DNA from: Ureibacillus sinduriensis BLB-1 = JCM 15800
GTDB taxonomy: Bacteria; Bacillota; Bacilli; Bacillales_A; Planococcaceae
Direction: 5' to 3'
Assembly: GCF_000772955.1 (NCBI RefSeq)
Contig: NZ_JPVO01000039.1
Location: 1 to 64,000, forward strand
Length of the DNA: 64,000 bases
Of the stretch, positions 23,333-32,041 are shown one piece after another. Position numbers and translations under genes: made by a program. Position 1 is the first letter of the stretch. Each line of letters begins with the position of its first letter. Under the pieces are notes generated by a model. It did no database searches. It was given only the letters and a program-made list of their open reading frames with translations, and was not told the DNA's origin.

Positions 23333-25045
23333 TTAACTGTATTGATGTTGATGTAATCTAGCAAAGATGCCATTCTCTGCAACCAGATCATTATAGGAAC
23401 CATCTTCTTCAATACCATTCGGAGTTACGACCATTACACGGTCCGCATCTTTTATGGTTGCCAATCGATGGGCAATCACAAGCGTTGTACGATTTTCTGC
23501 TAGTTCCGCCAGCGATTCTTGAATTATTTTTTCTGTTTCCGTATCAAGAGCAGAAGTTGCCTCATCTAAGATTAGAATCGGTGGATTTTTCAAAAACATG
23601 CGGGCTATCGCCAGTCTCTGTTTTTGCCCTCCTGAAAGCTTTAATCCACGCTCGCCAATCTCTGTTTCCAGACCATCAGATAAATTATTAACAAAGTCTT
23701 CTAAATGGGCTTTTCGGAGTGCTTCCAAAATTTCTTCCTCTGTAGCACCAAGTTTTCCGTAAGCAATATTTTCCCTGATTGTCCCAGTGAATAAAAATAC
23801 ATCTTGTTGAACAATCCCGATTTGATTGCGCAATGAACGTTTCGACATATCGCGAATATCAATGCCGTCAATAGAAATGGTACCGCTCGTTACATCATAA
23901 AAACGCGGTATCAATGAACAGATCGTTGTTTTCCCTGCTCCAGAAGGTCCAACAAAAGCAGTCATTTCCCCTGCTCTCAAATCGAATGAAATATTATTTA
24001 AGATGACCTTGTCTCCCTCATATCCGAAGGTTACATGTTCAAATTTTATATCGCCATGCAAATAAGAAACGTCAATTGCACCCTCTTTATCCTGCACTTC
24101 CGGTTGCTCATTTAACATCTCCTGGAACCGTTTGAATCCAGCCATTCCTTTTGGGTACAATTCGAGCAATGCACTAATTTTATCGATTGGTTTAATTAAT
24201 ACATTTGTATAAAGGACAAAGCTCACTAGTTCCCCATAAGTTAGTTTTCCATTAAAGCTTAACCACGCTCCAAAAACTAAAACGACTAGTGTTAGTAGCC
24301 TTGTCATCATATAAATGCCCGAGTGGGTTCCGGCCATTACTTTATAACCTAGTAGTTTCGCTGTCTTGAATAACCCATTTTGCTTACGGAAACGTTCCAT
24401 TTCAAACTTTTCGTTTGTGAATGATTGGACGACACGAATCCCCGAAACGCTATCTTCTATACGGCCATTTACATCCGCAATTTTGCCGTACATCTCTTTC
24501 CAGGCAGCATTCATTTTTTTATTGCTATATGTAACAATCCAAATCAAAAATGGTACTGCAACCAAAGCGACCAGAGCTAATGTCGGATTGACATTGAACA
24601 TAATTGCAAATGCCCCGATAAAGGTCATAATGGCGATGAAAAAGTCTTCCGGTCCGTGGTGGGCAAATTCGCCAATGTCGAACAAATCGTTTGTAATACG
24701 GCTCATTAAATGTCCGGTTTTGTTATTATCGAAAAATCGGAAAGATTGTTTTTGGAAATGGTTAAATAAGTCTTGTCGCATATCCGTCTCAATATTGATT
24801 CCTAGTTTGTGCCCTAAGTAGTTGACGATAAAATTCAAGATTGTACTCAGTACATACACCAACAACAACAATACACTTACTTTGACGATCATTCCCCACT
24901 CATTGGTTGGAAGCAGTTCATCAATGAACCACTGAACAGCTATAGGAAATGCTAATTCTAAAATTGCAACAATTATCGCACTTGAAAAATCGATTATAAA
25001 TAACCGTTTGTGCGGTTTATAATAAGCAAAAAACTTTGAAAACAT
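23333..25045 (-). CDS. ABC-type exporter (fused membrane and ATPase domains)
   Basis: 570 residues: six transmembrane helices (1-310) fused to a nucleotide-binding domain. Seen: Walker A GPSGAGKTT near 370, Q-loop QQDVFLF, signature LSGGQKQR, Walker B ILILDEATSALD and the H-loop AHRLAT. This is a half-transporter that works as a homodimer or with a partner; no partner gene is adjacent. Multidrug or lipid export is typical of the family; substrate unknown. ATG at 25045 after AGGAGA. The TetR gene to the right is on the same strand, with a gap of 77 bases. Confidence 0.85.
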   Translation of the reverse strand: MFSKFFAYYKPHKRLFIIDFSSAIIVAILELAFPIAVQWFIDELLPTNEWGMIVKVSVLLLLVYVLSTILNFIVNYLGHKLGINIETDMRQDLFNHFQKQSFRFFDNNKTGHLMSRITNDLFDIGEFAHHGPEDFFIAIMTFIGAFAIMFNVNPTLALVALVAVPFLIWIVTYSNKKMNAAWKEMYGKIADVNGRIEDSVSGIRVVQSFTNEKFEMERFRKQNGLFKTAKLLGYKVMAGTHSGIYMMTRLLTLVVLVFGAWLSFNGKLTYGELVSFVLYTNVLIKPIDKISALLELYPKGMAGFKRFQEMLNEQPEVQDKEGAIDVSYLHGDIKFEHVTFGYEGDKVILNNISFDLRAGEMTAFVGPSGAGKTTICSLIPRFYDVTSGTISIDGIDIRDMSKRSLRNQIGIVQQDVFLFTGTIRENIAYGKLGATEEEILEALRKAHLEDFVNNLSDGLETEIGERGLKLSGGQKQRLAIARMFLKNPPILILDEATSALDTETEKIIQESLAELAENRTTLVIAHRLATIKDADRVMVVTPNGIEEDGSYNDLVAENGIFARLHQHQYS

Positions 25046-25122
25046 AGATGTCTCCTCTCATTTCGGTTTACGAAGTATAATGTCTTATTCTAACCTATCC
25101 AAAGGTGAAATGTTAGCGAAAG

Positions 25123-25686
25123 TTAAGTCAGCCTCAAAATTTTAACAAGCTGCTCATTTAAGTAGTTTGCCTTCTGCTCAAAGTCATCCTGATACCATTG
25201 TATAATAAGCCCTAAAATAGCATTGGCCGCGTAAGATGCTTGCCATTTCAGGTCAATCTCCCCTTCTTTCCTATAATCCTTCTCTAGGTTGCCCGTTAAT
25301 AAATTTTTAACTTCTTCAAGCAGTAAATAATAATAAGTAAGTGGTACATTTTTTGATAATATAATACGATAATAATCTTTATATTTTTCCACATGATGAA
25401 AAATACGTATCGTGGATGGGTTAAGTTCTCTTGGGTTGAGTTTTGCCACATAACGATATGGCTCATGATAAGAGGTTGCTAAATCATCCATGATTTCCTT
25501 GAAGTACTCTTCAAATAAGTCTCCTACTTGTGCGTAGTGCAAATAAAAAGTTCCCCTATTTACTTTTGCAATTCGGCAAATTTCAGAAATTGAAATGGCT
25601 TCTAACGGTTTATTCTTTAATAAAGTTAATAATGCTATATGAAGTGCTTCCTTCGTTTTCACTACCCGTAGATCTATTTGGCCCAA
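25123..25686 (-). CDS. TetR/AcrR-family regulator
   Basis: About 187 residues. N-terminal helix-turn-helix: ISISEICRIAKVNRGTFYLHYAQVGDLFEEY (about 33-63). The C-terminal ligand domain is typical of TetR proteins with a TetR_C-type helix bundle (YYLLLEEVKNLL). Start TTG at 25686 is preferred because AAAGGGTG is 7 bases upstream; a GTG three codons earlier is not well placed. Divergent from the SDR gene and upstream of the ABC exporter on the same strand, so it could control either or both. Confidence 0.8.
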   Translation of the reverse strand: MGQIDLRVVKTKEALHIALLTLLKNKPLEAISISEICRIAKVNRGTFYLHYAQVGDLFEEYFKEIMDDLATSYHEPYRYVAKLNPRELNPSTIRIFHHVEKYKDYYRIILSKNVPLTYYYLLLEEVKNLLTGNLEKDYRKEGEIDLKWQASYAANAILGLIIQWYQDDFEQKANYLNEQLVKILRLT

Positions 25687-25702
25687 TTTTTTCACCCTTT
25701 GT

Positions 25703-25728
25703 TGAACAAAAATTTTAAAATGTGTTCA
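25703..25728. promoter_or_regulatory. Candidate TetR operator
   Basis: TGAACA (25703-25708) and TGTTCA (25723-25728) form an inverted repeat with a 14-base centre in the divergent TetR/SDR intergenic region. A further TGTTCATTA copy lies at about 25801-25809. Suggestive only. Confidence 0.35.
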
Positions 25729-25757
25729 TTACTCAACATTATACTCTTTTTTGCTGA

Positions 25758-25787
25758 TTGAAAGCGTTTACTTATTTCCCTTATACT
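25758..25787 (+). promoter_or_regulatory. SDR promoter with overlapping cre-like site
   Basis: -35 TTGAAA at 25758-25763 and -10 TATACT at 25782-25787 (18-bp spacer). TGAAAGCGTTTACT at 25759-25772 fits the CcpA cre consensus TGWNANCGNTNWCA except for the last base, so carbon catabolite repression is possible. Confidence 0.45.
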
Positions 25788-25832
25788 TTTATTGTACAAC
25801 TGTTCATTAAATTTATTCAGGAGGTTTTCTTA

Positions 25833-26591
25833 ATGAGATTACAAGGCAAAGTAGCAATCGTTACAGGGGCAGCTTCCGGTATGGGAAAAGCTATAGCCGA
25901 AGCTTATGGAAAAGAAGGGGCAAAAGTTGTTGTATCCGACTTCAATTTCGAGGGAGCTAAAGCTGTAGCAGAAGGCATTAATGCTAGTGGTGGAGAAGCA
26001 ATTGCAAACCGTACGAATGTTGCTGAATTAACCGATCTAGAAAATCTATTTGCTGAAACGAAAGCGGCCTTCGGTAAACTAGATATTTTAGTAAACAATG
26101 CTGGAATCATGGATGGCATGGAGCCAGTTGGTGAAATTTCGGATGAAAAATGGGATCGCGTATTTGCGGTGAATACAACGGGTGTGATGCGAGCGATGCG
26201 TATCGCAACGAATATTTTCCTAGCGCAAGGCCATGGCGTCATCGTTAACAATATTTCTGCTGGTGGCCTACGGGGAGCTCGTGCCGGCGCTGCATATACG
26301 GCGTCAAAACATGCTGTAACCGGGTTAACCAAAAATACTGCTTACATGTATGCGAATTCCGGCATACGTTGTAACGGAATTGCTCCAGGGGGAGTTGAAA
26401 CGAATATCGGCGCGTCAATGGCAAATATTTCAGAGTTTGGTATGGGGCGTCAAATGACTGGTAGCGGGACGATGCCGCGAGTTGGTAAACCCGAAGAAAT
26501 CGCCCAACTTGCATTATTCCTCGGCTCCGACGAATCAAGTTTCATTAACGGCCAGGTGATTGCTGCTGACGCAGGTTGGACTGCCTACTAA
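25833..26591 (+). CDS. Short-chain dehydrogenase/reductase
   Basis: 252 residues, a classical SDR: cofactor loop TGAASGMG (11-18), NNAG (88-91), Ser142 in ISAGG, and Tyr155-x3-Lys159 in YTASK. The VVVSDFN stretch after strand 2 has an Asp, which favours NAD over NADP. ATG at 25833 follows AGGAGG by 8 bases; the longer frame to 25758 is leader. Substrate unknown; it is close to sugar or acyl-carrier reductases by general sequence. Divergent from a TetR gene, its likely regulator. Confidence 0.85.
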   Translation: MRLQGKVAIVTGAASGMGKAIAEAYGKEGAKVVVSDFNFEGAKAVAEGINASGGEAIANRTNVAELTDLENLFAETKAAFGKLDILVNNAGIMDGMEPVGEISDEKWDRVFAVNTTGVMRAMRIATNIFLAQGHGVIVNNISAGGLRGARAGAAYTASKHAVTGLTKNTAYMYANSGIRCNGIAPGGVETNIGASMANISEFGMGRQMTGSGTMPRVGKPEEIAQLALFLGSDESSFINGQVIAADAGWTAY

Positions 26592-26605
26592 TGCTTTTAT
26601 ATTGA

Positions 26606-26638
26606 TAGAGGGGACCCAGAAAATGGGTTCTCTTTTTC
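26606..26638 (+). terminator. Terminator of the SDR gene
   Basis: AGAG-GGGACCC (26607-26617) pairs imperfectly with GGGTTCTCT (26625-26633) around an A-rich loop and runs into TTTTTC. Confidence 0.65.
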
Positions 26639-26722
26639 TATGGTCATACTTGTTGGCGATGTTTAATCAATAGGGAATAGGGAGGGTTATCTTGGACGCT
26701 AGCTTGGTGCTGTTGGGGAGAC

Positions 26723-27690
26723 GAGACACTCAGAGATCAGTTTTCACTCGATTGCTTCTTAACTGCTTGCTCACGGACACTTTCAGTAACGTTTTCGCTC
26801 AACTTGTCTTTTAACTGCTTTCTTATGGACAGTTAATGCTCGCCTTTCGCTCGAACTGTCTATTAGCCGCCTTCTTTTGGACACTTTGAGCACGTTTCCG
26901 CTCAACTTGTCTCTTAGCTGCTTGCTTATGGACAGTTAAAGCTCGCCTTTCACTCGAACTGTCTCTTAGCCGCCTTCTCTTGGACACTTTGAGCACGTTT
27001 CCGCTCAACTTGTCTCTTAGCCGCTTGCTTATGGACAGTTAAAGCTCGCCTTTTACTCGAACTGTCTCTTAGCCGCCTTCTCTTGGACACTTTGAGCACT
27101 CCTTTCCCTCGAACTGTCTATTAGCCGCTTTCTCTTGGACACTTTGAGCACTCCTTTCCCTCGATTTGTCTATTAGCCACTCTCTCTTGGACACTTAGAG
27201 CCCAACTTACGCTCGAACTGTCTATTAGCTACCTTCTCTTGGACACTTAATGCTCGCCTTTCACTCGAACTGTCTATTAGCGGCCTTCTTTTGGACACTT
27301 TGAGCACGTTTCCGCTCAACTTGTCTCTTAGCCGCTTTCTTATGGACAGTTAAAGCTCGCCTTTTACTCGAACTGTCTATTAGCGGCCTTCTCTTGGACA
27401 CTTTGAGCACTGCTTTCGCTCGAACTGTCTATTAGCAACCTTCTCTTGGACACTTTGAGAACTCCTTTCCCTCGAACTGTCTATTAGCCGCTTTCTCTTG
27501 GACACTTTGAGCACTGCTTTCCCTCGATTTGTCTATTAGCCACTCTCTCTTGGACACTTTGAGCACTGCTTTCCCTCGAACTGTCTATTAGCCGGCTTCT
27601 CTTGGACACTTCGAGCACTGCTTTCACACGAACTGTCTATTAGCCGCTTGCTTATGGACGTTAATCACTCAACTCGTCTATAATACCCCT
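26723..27690. repeat. Array of about 18 tandem 52-bp hairpin-forming repeats
   Basis: The GGACA mark recurs at 26775, 26827, 26879, 26930, 26982, 27033, 27085, 27137, 27189, 27241, 27293, 27344, 27396, 27448, 27500, 27552, 27604 and (as GGACG) 27656: steps of 52, sometimes 51. A decayed unit precedes at 26723. Each unit carries a self-complementary part, for example GACAGTT with AACTGTC, or TTGAGC with GCTCAA plus GACA with TGTC, then a linker TATTAGCCGCCTTCTCTT. Two unit types alternate on the left (GGACAGTTAAAGCTCG and GGACACTTTGAGCACG). Because 52 is not a multiple of 3 no frame persists, so it is non-coding. Confidence 0.95.
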
Positions 27691-27783
27691 CCTCATAAAC
27701 TGTAGGACCCTATAAAACTCGACGTGTTCTTTTATTATCATCGGCATCAAGCTTCTTGGGTGAATCTGCCGTAAGTGCTAAAT

Positions 27784-28326
27784 TTACTCAACCGACTCCA
27801 AATACCGATAAAGTGTAGACTTGCTGATCCCTGTTTCATTTTTAATCTCAAGTAAGGTGTAATTTCCTGAATGGTACATTGAAATCGCTTTTTGGATATT
27901 ATCATCCGATTTTTTCGGCCGTCCTATCGATTTGCCTTGCGCTTTTGCATTTGCAAGTCCAAGAATGGTTGATTGTTTGACGATGTCTGTTTGAAAGGCT
28001 ATCAAGTGCTCCAAAATATCCGTCAATTCTAAAGATAACGTCTCCTTGCTCCGTATCCCTTCCTTCATAAACTGAATGGTTACACCGTCTTTTTCACATA
28101 ATTTTAGTAGTTCCATCAGGTGCCTTGTCGTGTCAGCTATGGCAAACATTCGTTCAACAACAATGACATCGCCCTTTTGCAAGCACATCAACATTTGTTC
28201 AAGTTCTACTCTTTTTTTGGGGTAACCGTGTGCTTCCTGATAGATCTCCCCGCAATTTTGTAGCTGATTCAACTGATTTTCGCAGTTTTCATCGTTATAT
28301 AAAGGGCGTATGTACCCATATTTCAT
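27784..28326 (-). CDS. Serine-recombinase-like protein lacking catalytic residues
   Basis: 180 residues with the layout of a small resolvase/invertase: N-terminal catalytic-like domain (1-100), long helix, RPKK hinge and C-terminal helix-turn-helix [21 protein letters not shown]. The active site is gone. The usual YxRVS reads YIRPLYN, so the Ser nucleophile is missing. The usual KLDRLGRS reads ERMFAIADT, and the later EFERxxIxER reads [10 protein letters not shown], so the conserved Arg residues are missing too. DNA binding seems intact. ATG at 28326 after TTGGGAG. It lies beside the 52-bp array and divergent from the SulP gene. Domesticated DNA-binding protein is the best reading. Confidence 0.8.
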   Translation of the reverse strand: MKYGYIRPLYNDENCENQLNQLQNCGEIYQEAHGYPKKRVELEQMLMCLQKGDVIVVERMFAIADTTRHLMELLKLCEKDGVTIQFMKEGIRSKETLSLELTDILEHLIAFQTDIVKQSTILGLANAKAQGKSIGRPKKSDDNIQKAISMYHSGNYTLLEIKNETGISKSTLYRYLESVE

Positions 28327-28345
28327 ATTTTTCACTCCCAAGCAC

Positions 28346-28371
28346 TTCCCATAAGGGTTCCTTTATGGGAA
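28346..28371. promoter_or_regulatory. Inverted repeat in the recombinase/SulP divergent promoter
   Basis: TTCCCATAA (28346-28354) and TTATGGGAA (28363-28371) form a perfect 9-bp inverted repeat with an 8-base centre. It lies between the start codons of the recombinase-like gene and the SulP gene, upstream of a TATGAT -10 on the plus strand. No U-run on either side, so an operator is more likely than a terminator. Confidence 0.5.
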
Positions 28372-28418
28372 TTAAAATGTTATGATATCCAAAGAATTTT
28401 ATTTTGAAGGAGAATTCC

Positions 28419-29852
28419 ATGCAAAGTTTAAAACAACAATGGTTCGGAAATATTCGTGGCGATATTTTATCTGGTATTGTCGTGGCCCTTGCGCTTATAC
28501 CCGAAGCCATTGCCTTTTCCATTATCGCCGGTGTTGACCCTATGGTAGGTCTTTATGCATCCTTTACTATGGCTGTGATCATTGCATTTGCGGGCGGGCG
28601 TCCTGGAATGATTTCGGCAGCAACTGGTGCAATGGCTTTAGTGATGGTTCCATTGATAAAAGACTATGGTCTGGAATATTTATTCGCCGCAACCCTTTTA
28701 ACCGGAGTCATCCAAATACTATTCGGTGTTTTAAAAGTGGCAAGATTAATGAAGTTTATTCCAAATGCAGTCATGATTGGTTTCGTAAATTCATTGGCGA
28801 TTTTGATTTTTATGGCTCAAGTACCGCATTTCATCGGAATTTCTACGATGACCTATATTTTTGTCGGAATTACTTTATTGCTTGTCTATACATTACCACG
28901 TTTTATAAAAGTGATTCCAGCACCACTTATCGCAATAATTTCTTTAACCATTGTCGCGATTTTTAGCGGCGTTAACTTAAGGACGATCGGAGACCTGGGG
29001 ACAATCACCCAATCCTTGCCAACCTTTATGATTCCCGATGTTCCCTTCAGTTTGGAAACATTGAAAATCATATTTCCTTTCTCTCTTTCACTCGCCATCG
29101 TCGGTTTGGTCGAGTCATTATTAACCTCTCAAATTGTTGATGATATGACAGGTACCGAGAGCAATAAAAACCAAGAAGCGAGGGGACAAGGGATTGCCAA
29201 TATAGTTACGGGATTTTTCGGAGGAATGGCTGGTTGTGCGATGATCGGTCAATCTGTTATTAACGTCAAGTCTGGTGGGCGGGGACGTCTGTCCACATTG
29301 ATTGCCGGACTCTTCCTTATGTTTTTAATACTTGTTCTTGGGGATTTAGTAGTCAAAATTCCAATGCCCGTACTTGTAGGAATCATGATCATGGTGTGTA
29401 TAGGAACCTTTGATTGGGCTTCGTTTAAGTATCTTGTCAAAGCCCCGCGTACAGATGCCATTGTCATGCTTACAACAGTTGTAATTGTAGTTTGGACACA
29501 TGACCTTTCAAAAGGGGTTATTGCTGGAGTCATACTTAGTGCCGTATTTTTCGTTGTCAAAATATCCTCCGTCAGTATCACCCATGAGGATAATCGTTAT
29601 TATGTAAATGGGCAGCTTTTCTTTGCTTCAACCGATTCTTTTATCGACTTCTTTAAATATAATGAAATTAATAGCAAATCGATTCTTATTGACTTCTCCA
29701 ATAGCCGCATTTGGGACGAATCAGGTGTTGGAGCGCTTTTAAAGGTAAAGGAGCTCTTAAAAGAGAAAAATATTCACATTGAAGTCGTGGAACTGGATTC
29801 TTCCAGCAAGAAAATAATTTCGAGACTAGAAGGTGCAACTTCATCACATTAG
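28419..29852 (+). CDS. SulP-family anion transporter with STAS domain
   Basis: 477 residues: about 12 helices (1-385) then a C-terminal STAS domain (about 390-477) with [23 protein letters not shown]. Signature [36 protein letters not shown] is typical of SulP transporters of the YbaR or BicA-like group. Substrate could be sulfate, bicarbonate or another anion. ATG at 28419 follows GAAGGAG. A UspA gene starts 13 bases after its stop, a pairing seen with several SulP genes, so they form one operon. Confidence 0.85.
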   Translation: MQSLKQQWFGNIRGDILSGIVVALALIPEAIAFSIIAGVDPMVGLYASFTMAVIIAFAGGRPGMISAATGAMALVMVPLIKDYGLEYLFAATLLTGVIQILFGVLKVARLMKFIPNAVMIGFVNSLAILIFMAQVPHFIGISTMTYIFVGITLLLVYTLPRFIKVIPAPLIAIISLTIVAIFSGVNLRTIGDLGTITQSLPTFMIPDVPFSLETLKIIFPFSLSLAIVGLVESLLTSQIVDDMTGTESNKNQEARGQGIANIVTGFFGGMAGCAMIGQSVINVKSGGRGRLSTLIAGLFLMFLILVLGDLVVKIPMPVLVGIMIMVCIGTFDWASFKYLVKAPRTDAIVMLTTVVIVVWTHDLSKGVIAGVILSAVFFVVKISSVSITHEDNRYYVNGQLFFASTDSFIDFFKYNEINSKSILIDFSNSRIWDESGVGALLKVKELLKEKNIHIEVVELDSSSKKIISRLEGATSSH

Positions 29853-29864
29853 GAGGGGTTCAAG

Positions 29865-30284
29865 GTGTACAAACATATTTTGCTAGCTGCAGATGGTTCA
29901 GAAAACGCAGCCCGAGCCGCAAAGGAAGCGATTAAGATTGCTTCATGCCGCAAAGATTCAATGATTGAAGTCGCCTATGTGGTAGACTTCGATCAATCGA
30001 AAACCGATGTGTTGCACTCGGGCTCAAGTGAGGCAATCAATCTGGAGCGACGTAAAAAGATTGTCAAAGTAGAACAATTACTTAAAGATTCTGGGGTTTC
30101 TTATAAAGTGACATTTTTGCATGGTACACCTGGTCTGGAAATCGTCAACTATGCAAACGAACAACAAGTTGAATTAGTTGTGATTGGTAGTCGCGGTTTA
30201 AATGGTCTACAGGAGATGGTATTAGGAAGCGTTAGTCATAAAGTAATGAAGCGCGTCAATTGTCCTGCATTAATCGTGAAGTAG
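29865..30284 (+). CDS. Universal stress protein, UspA family
   Basis: 139 residues. Seen: N-terminal ILLAADGSENA and the ATP-binding block GSRGLNGLQEMVLGSVSHKV (G-x2-G-x9-GS), so this is an ATP-binding type. Start GTG at 29865 after AGGAGGGG. Second gene of the SulP operon, which suggests it modulates the transporter or reports its state. A strong terminator follows. Confidence 0.85.
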   Translation: MYKHILLAADGSENAARAAKEAIKIASCRKDSMIEVAYVVDFDQSKTDVLHSGSSEAINLERRKKIVKVEQLLKDSGVSYKVTFLHGTPGLEIVNYANEQQVELVVIGSRGLNGLQEMVLGSVSHKVMKRVNCPALIVK

Positions 30285-30299
30285 TAAAGACACAATCAA

Positions 30300-30338
30300 A
30301 ACAAGCATCTCCTTTTCATTTGAGATGCTTGTTTTTTT
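30300..30338 (+). terminator. Terminator of the SulP-UspA operon
   Basis: ACAAGCATCTC (30301-30311) pairs with GAGATGCTTGT (30322-30332), followed by TTTTTTT. Confidence 0.85.
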
Positions 30339-30350
30339 GAATTTGTTACT

Positions 30351-31367
30351 TTACATAAAAATCTGCTTAACCATATTCCCATTATTATTGTATATTCTTA
30401 CTTCTGCATAGGCCCCATTAATAAAAGTTAGCTGTGGAGGCAAATGTCCACAATCCATATCATACGCAATCGGCACATTTAGCTCCTCGGCAAGCTCCAT
30501 ATAGACATCCAAAACGTGGTAATCATTGACTGTCTCATTTGCGTTGCTTCTACCAAAGAGAATCCCGCTGCAACGCTCAAACCATCCCGCCAGCTTCATT
30601 TGGATGAGCGATCTGCGTAAATCTGTCACCGTCAATTCACAATTCTCAAGGTACCAAATAATCGGTTCATTGTTTATGTACTTTTTCTGGAAGCGCCCTA
30701 TATCTCCAAATGGTGTACCGATTAAATGGCGTATTACATCAATACAGCCTCCCAATAAGCGTCCTTTAATATGTATGGGCGTATTATTAATGGTTTTCCA
30801 TTTCGTAGGTTCGGTTAAGTGATAAATCCAATCCGTAACATAATCGTGCTGCCATCTTAACTGATACAATTCGGATGGATATTGAATGATTTCTTCACCA
30901 ACTTTCGTACTTAACACTTTCTCCCACATAGCCGTCGTTGGGTCGGATGTTTGCCCACGCAGATCGACCAAGTTTGGGCCATGTGCTGTGGCAATTCCCG
31001 TCTTTAACGTCATAGCCAGTAAAAGTACACTGATATCTGAATAGCCCAAAATCCACTTGGGCTTAATGTTCTCGAAATCAATCAACCCCAATATTTCAAT
31101 TAACAACTCCCCTCCCCAGGGAGGAAAAATTAGCTGTAACGAGTCGTCCTGCAGCATGGAGTTCAGTTCAGCTGCCCGTACTTCCGCAGGTGCAGATTTC
31201 GCCTTATATTGGGTCCAACAGGTTTGTCCGATTTTAAAATGATAGCCTTTACTTTCCATTCGGTAAACTGCCTCTTCCAAAAAGGGATGTTCATCTAAAT
31301 GCAGCCCTGATGACGGTGCAGTTACACCCACTCTAATCGGCTTACTTAAACTTGGATAACGTATCAT
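30351..31367 (-). CDS. S66-family peptidase (LD-carboxypeptidase/MccF-like)
   Basis: 338 residues of the S66 family. Nucleophile Ser110 in GYSDIS, Glu241 in LENCE and His308 in DCGHLPPQ form the Ser-Glu-His triad. No signal peptide, so cytoplasmic. Members either recycle muropeptides (LD-carboxypeptidase) or detoxify microcin-like peptidyl nucleotides (MccF). The WYLENCEL and CGHLPPQLTF wording is nearer the MccF-like side, but this is not decisive. ATG at 31367. Single gene. Confidence 0.8.
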   Translation of the reverse strand: MIRYPSLSKPIRVGVTAPSSGLHLDEHPFLEEAVYRMESKGYHFKIGQTCWTQYKAKSAPAEVRAAELNSMLQDDSLQLIFPPWGGELLIEILGLIDFENIKPKWILGYSDISVLLLAMTLKTGIATAHGPNLVDLRGQTSDPTTAMWEKVLSTKVGEEIIQYPSELYQLRWQHDYVTDWIYHLTEPTKWKTINNTPIHIKGRLLGGCIDVIRHLIGTPFGDIGRFQKKYINNEPIIWYLENCELTVTDLRRSLIQMKLAGWFERCSGILFGRSNANETVNDYHVLDVYMELAEELNVPIAYDMDCGHLPPQLTFINGAYAEVRIYNNNGNMVKQIFM

Positions 31368-31442
31368 CGCCTTCAGCCCCCCTCTCTCTTTTAATTCTGT
31401 CTTAATAGCATATTATCGGCTTCTTTTATTTACGAATGAATT

Positions 31443-31479
31443 TTAAAAAATAAAGCCGATTTCTTAGTAGAAATCGGCT
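31443..31479 (-). terminator. Terminator of the Gly/Thr-rich lipoprotein gene
   Basis: AGCCGATTTC (31454-31463) pairs with GAAATCGGCT (31470-31479), followed on the minus strand by TTATTTTTT. Confidence 0.8.
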
Positions 31480-31493
31480 CGGCTTTAATTTAA

Positions 31494-31973
31494 TTATCGT
31501 TCTTCATCCGCTTTATCCATATCCGTTGTTCCGTCAGTGCCCGTTCCTGTACCGCTTGATTCATTACCATCAGTAGCTGTTCCTCCAGCACCACCTGTTC
31601 CAGTGCCACCAGTACCTGTTCCTCCAGTTCCACCTGTAGTGCCGCCAGTACCTGCACCATTTGTAGTACCACCCGTTCCACCTGTCGTACCGTTTGTTGT
31701 TCCGCCTGTGGAATTATTAGTGCCGCCCATGCCGTCAGTTGTACCGTTGTTAGTGCCCATGCCATCTTGTGTATCCAACGCTTCATCATCGCCAACACTA
31801 TTGTTATTAGTACCTGTATCGTTATTTGTACCATCATTTAAGTTGTTAGTACCTTGATCATGTACATCTTCATTTATAATGTCATTATTTTGTCCTGCTT
31901 CATCATTCATGCCACAACCAACTAATGCACCTGCAAAAAGAAACATAAACGGTATCGCTAATATTTTTTTCAA
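31494..31973 (-). CDS. Gly/Thr/Asn-rich low-complexity lipoprotein
   Basis: About 160 residues. Signal peptide KKILAIPFMFLFAGA with lipobox LVGC; lipidated Cys at residue 20. The mature part is Asn/Asp-rich, then almost pure Gly/Thr (GGTGGTTNG, GGTGTGGTG), and ends in acidic DMDKADEER. Start TTG at 31973 follows AAGGAGG by 9 bases; the frame extends further upstream but with no signal. It is a surface-anchored, unstructured spacer-like protein; function unknown. The GGT coding repeats are prone to slippage, so length may vary between strains. Confidence 0.7.
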   Translation of the reverse strand: MKKILAIPFMFLFAGALVGCGMNDEAGQNNDIINEDVHDQGTNNLNDGTNNDTGTNNNSVGDDEALDTQDGMGTNNGTTDGMGGTNNSTGGTTNGTTGGTGGTTNGAGTGGTTGGTGGTGTGGTGTGGAGGTATDGNESSGTGTGTDGTTDMDKADEER

Positions 31974-32041
31974 TATCTTTTCCCTCCTTGACGTGATGGT
32001 AATAGAATGCGTTTTTTCAAGGAGGTTATACATAAAATTAT

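Noticed and set aside
26823-27008. Open frame of 61 codons (minus strand) in the repeat array
   Set aside because: The repeat period of 52 bp shifts frame at every unit, there is no ribosome site, and the peptide has no constant repeat. It is a by-product of the array.
26723-27690. Array as a CRISPR
   Set aside because: Units are contiguous and similar over their full length, with no unique spacers and no cas genes in the window.
27784-28326. Active transposon resolvase marking a mobile element
   Set aside because: The catalytic Ser and Arg residues are missing, and no transposase, terminal inverted repeats or target duplication are seen around it.
31537-31857. Pro/Val-rich open frame on the plus strand
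   Set aside because: Antisense shadow of the Gly/Thr-rich lipoprotein; GGT/ACC repeats read backwards give Pro/Val. The lipoprotein has a signal peptide, ribosome site and terminator.
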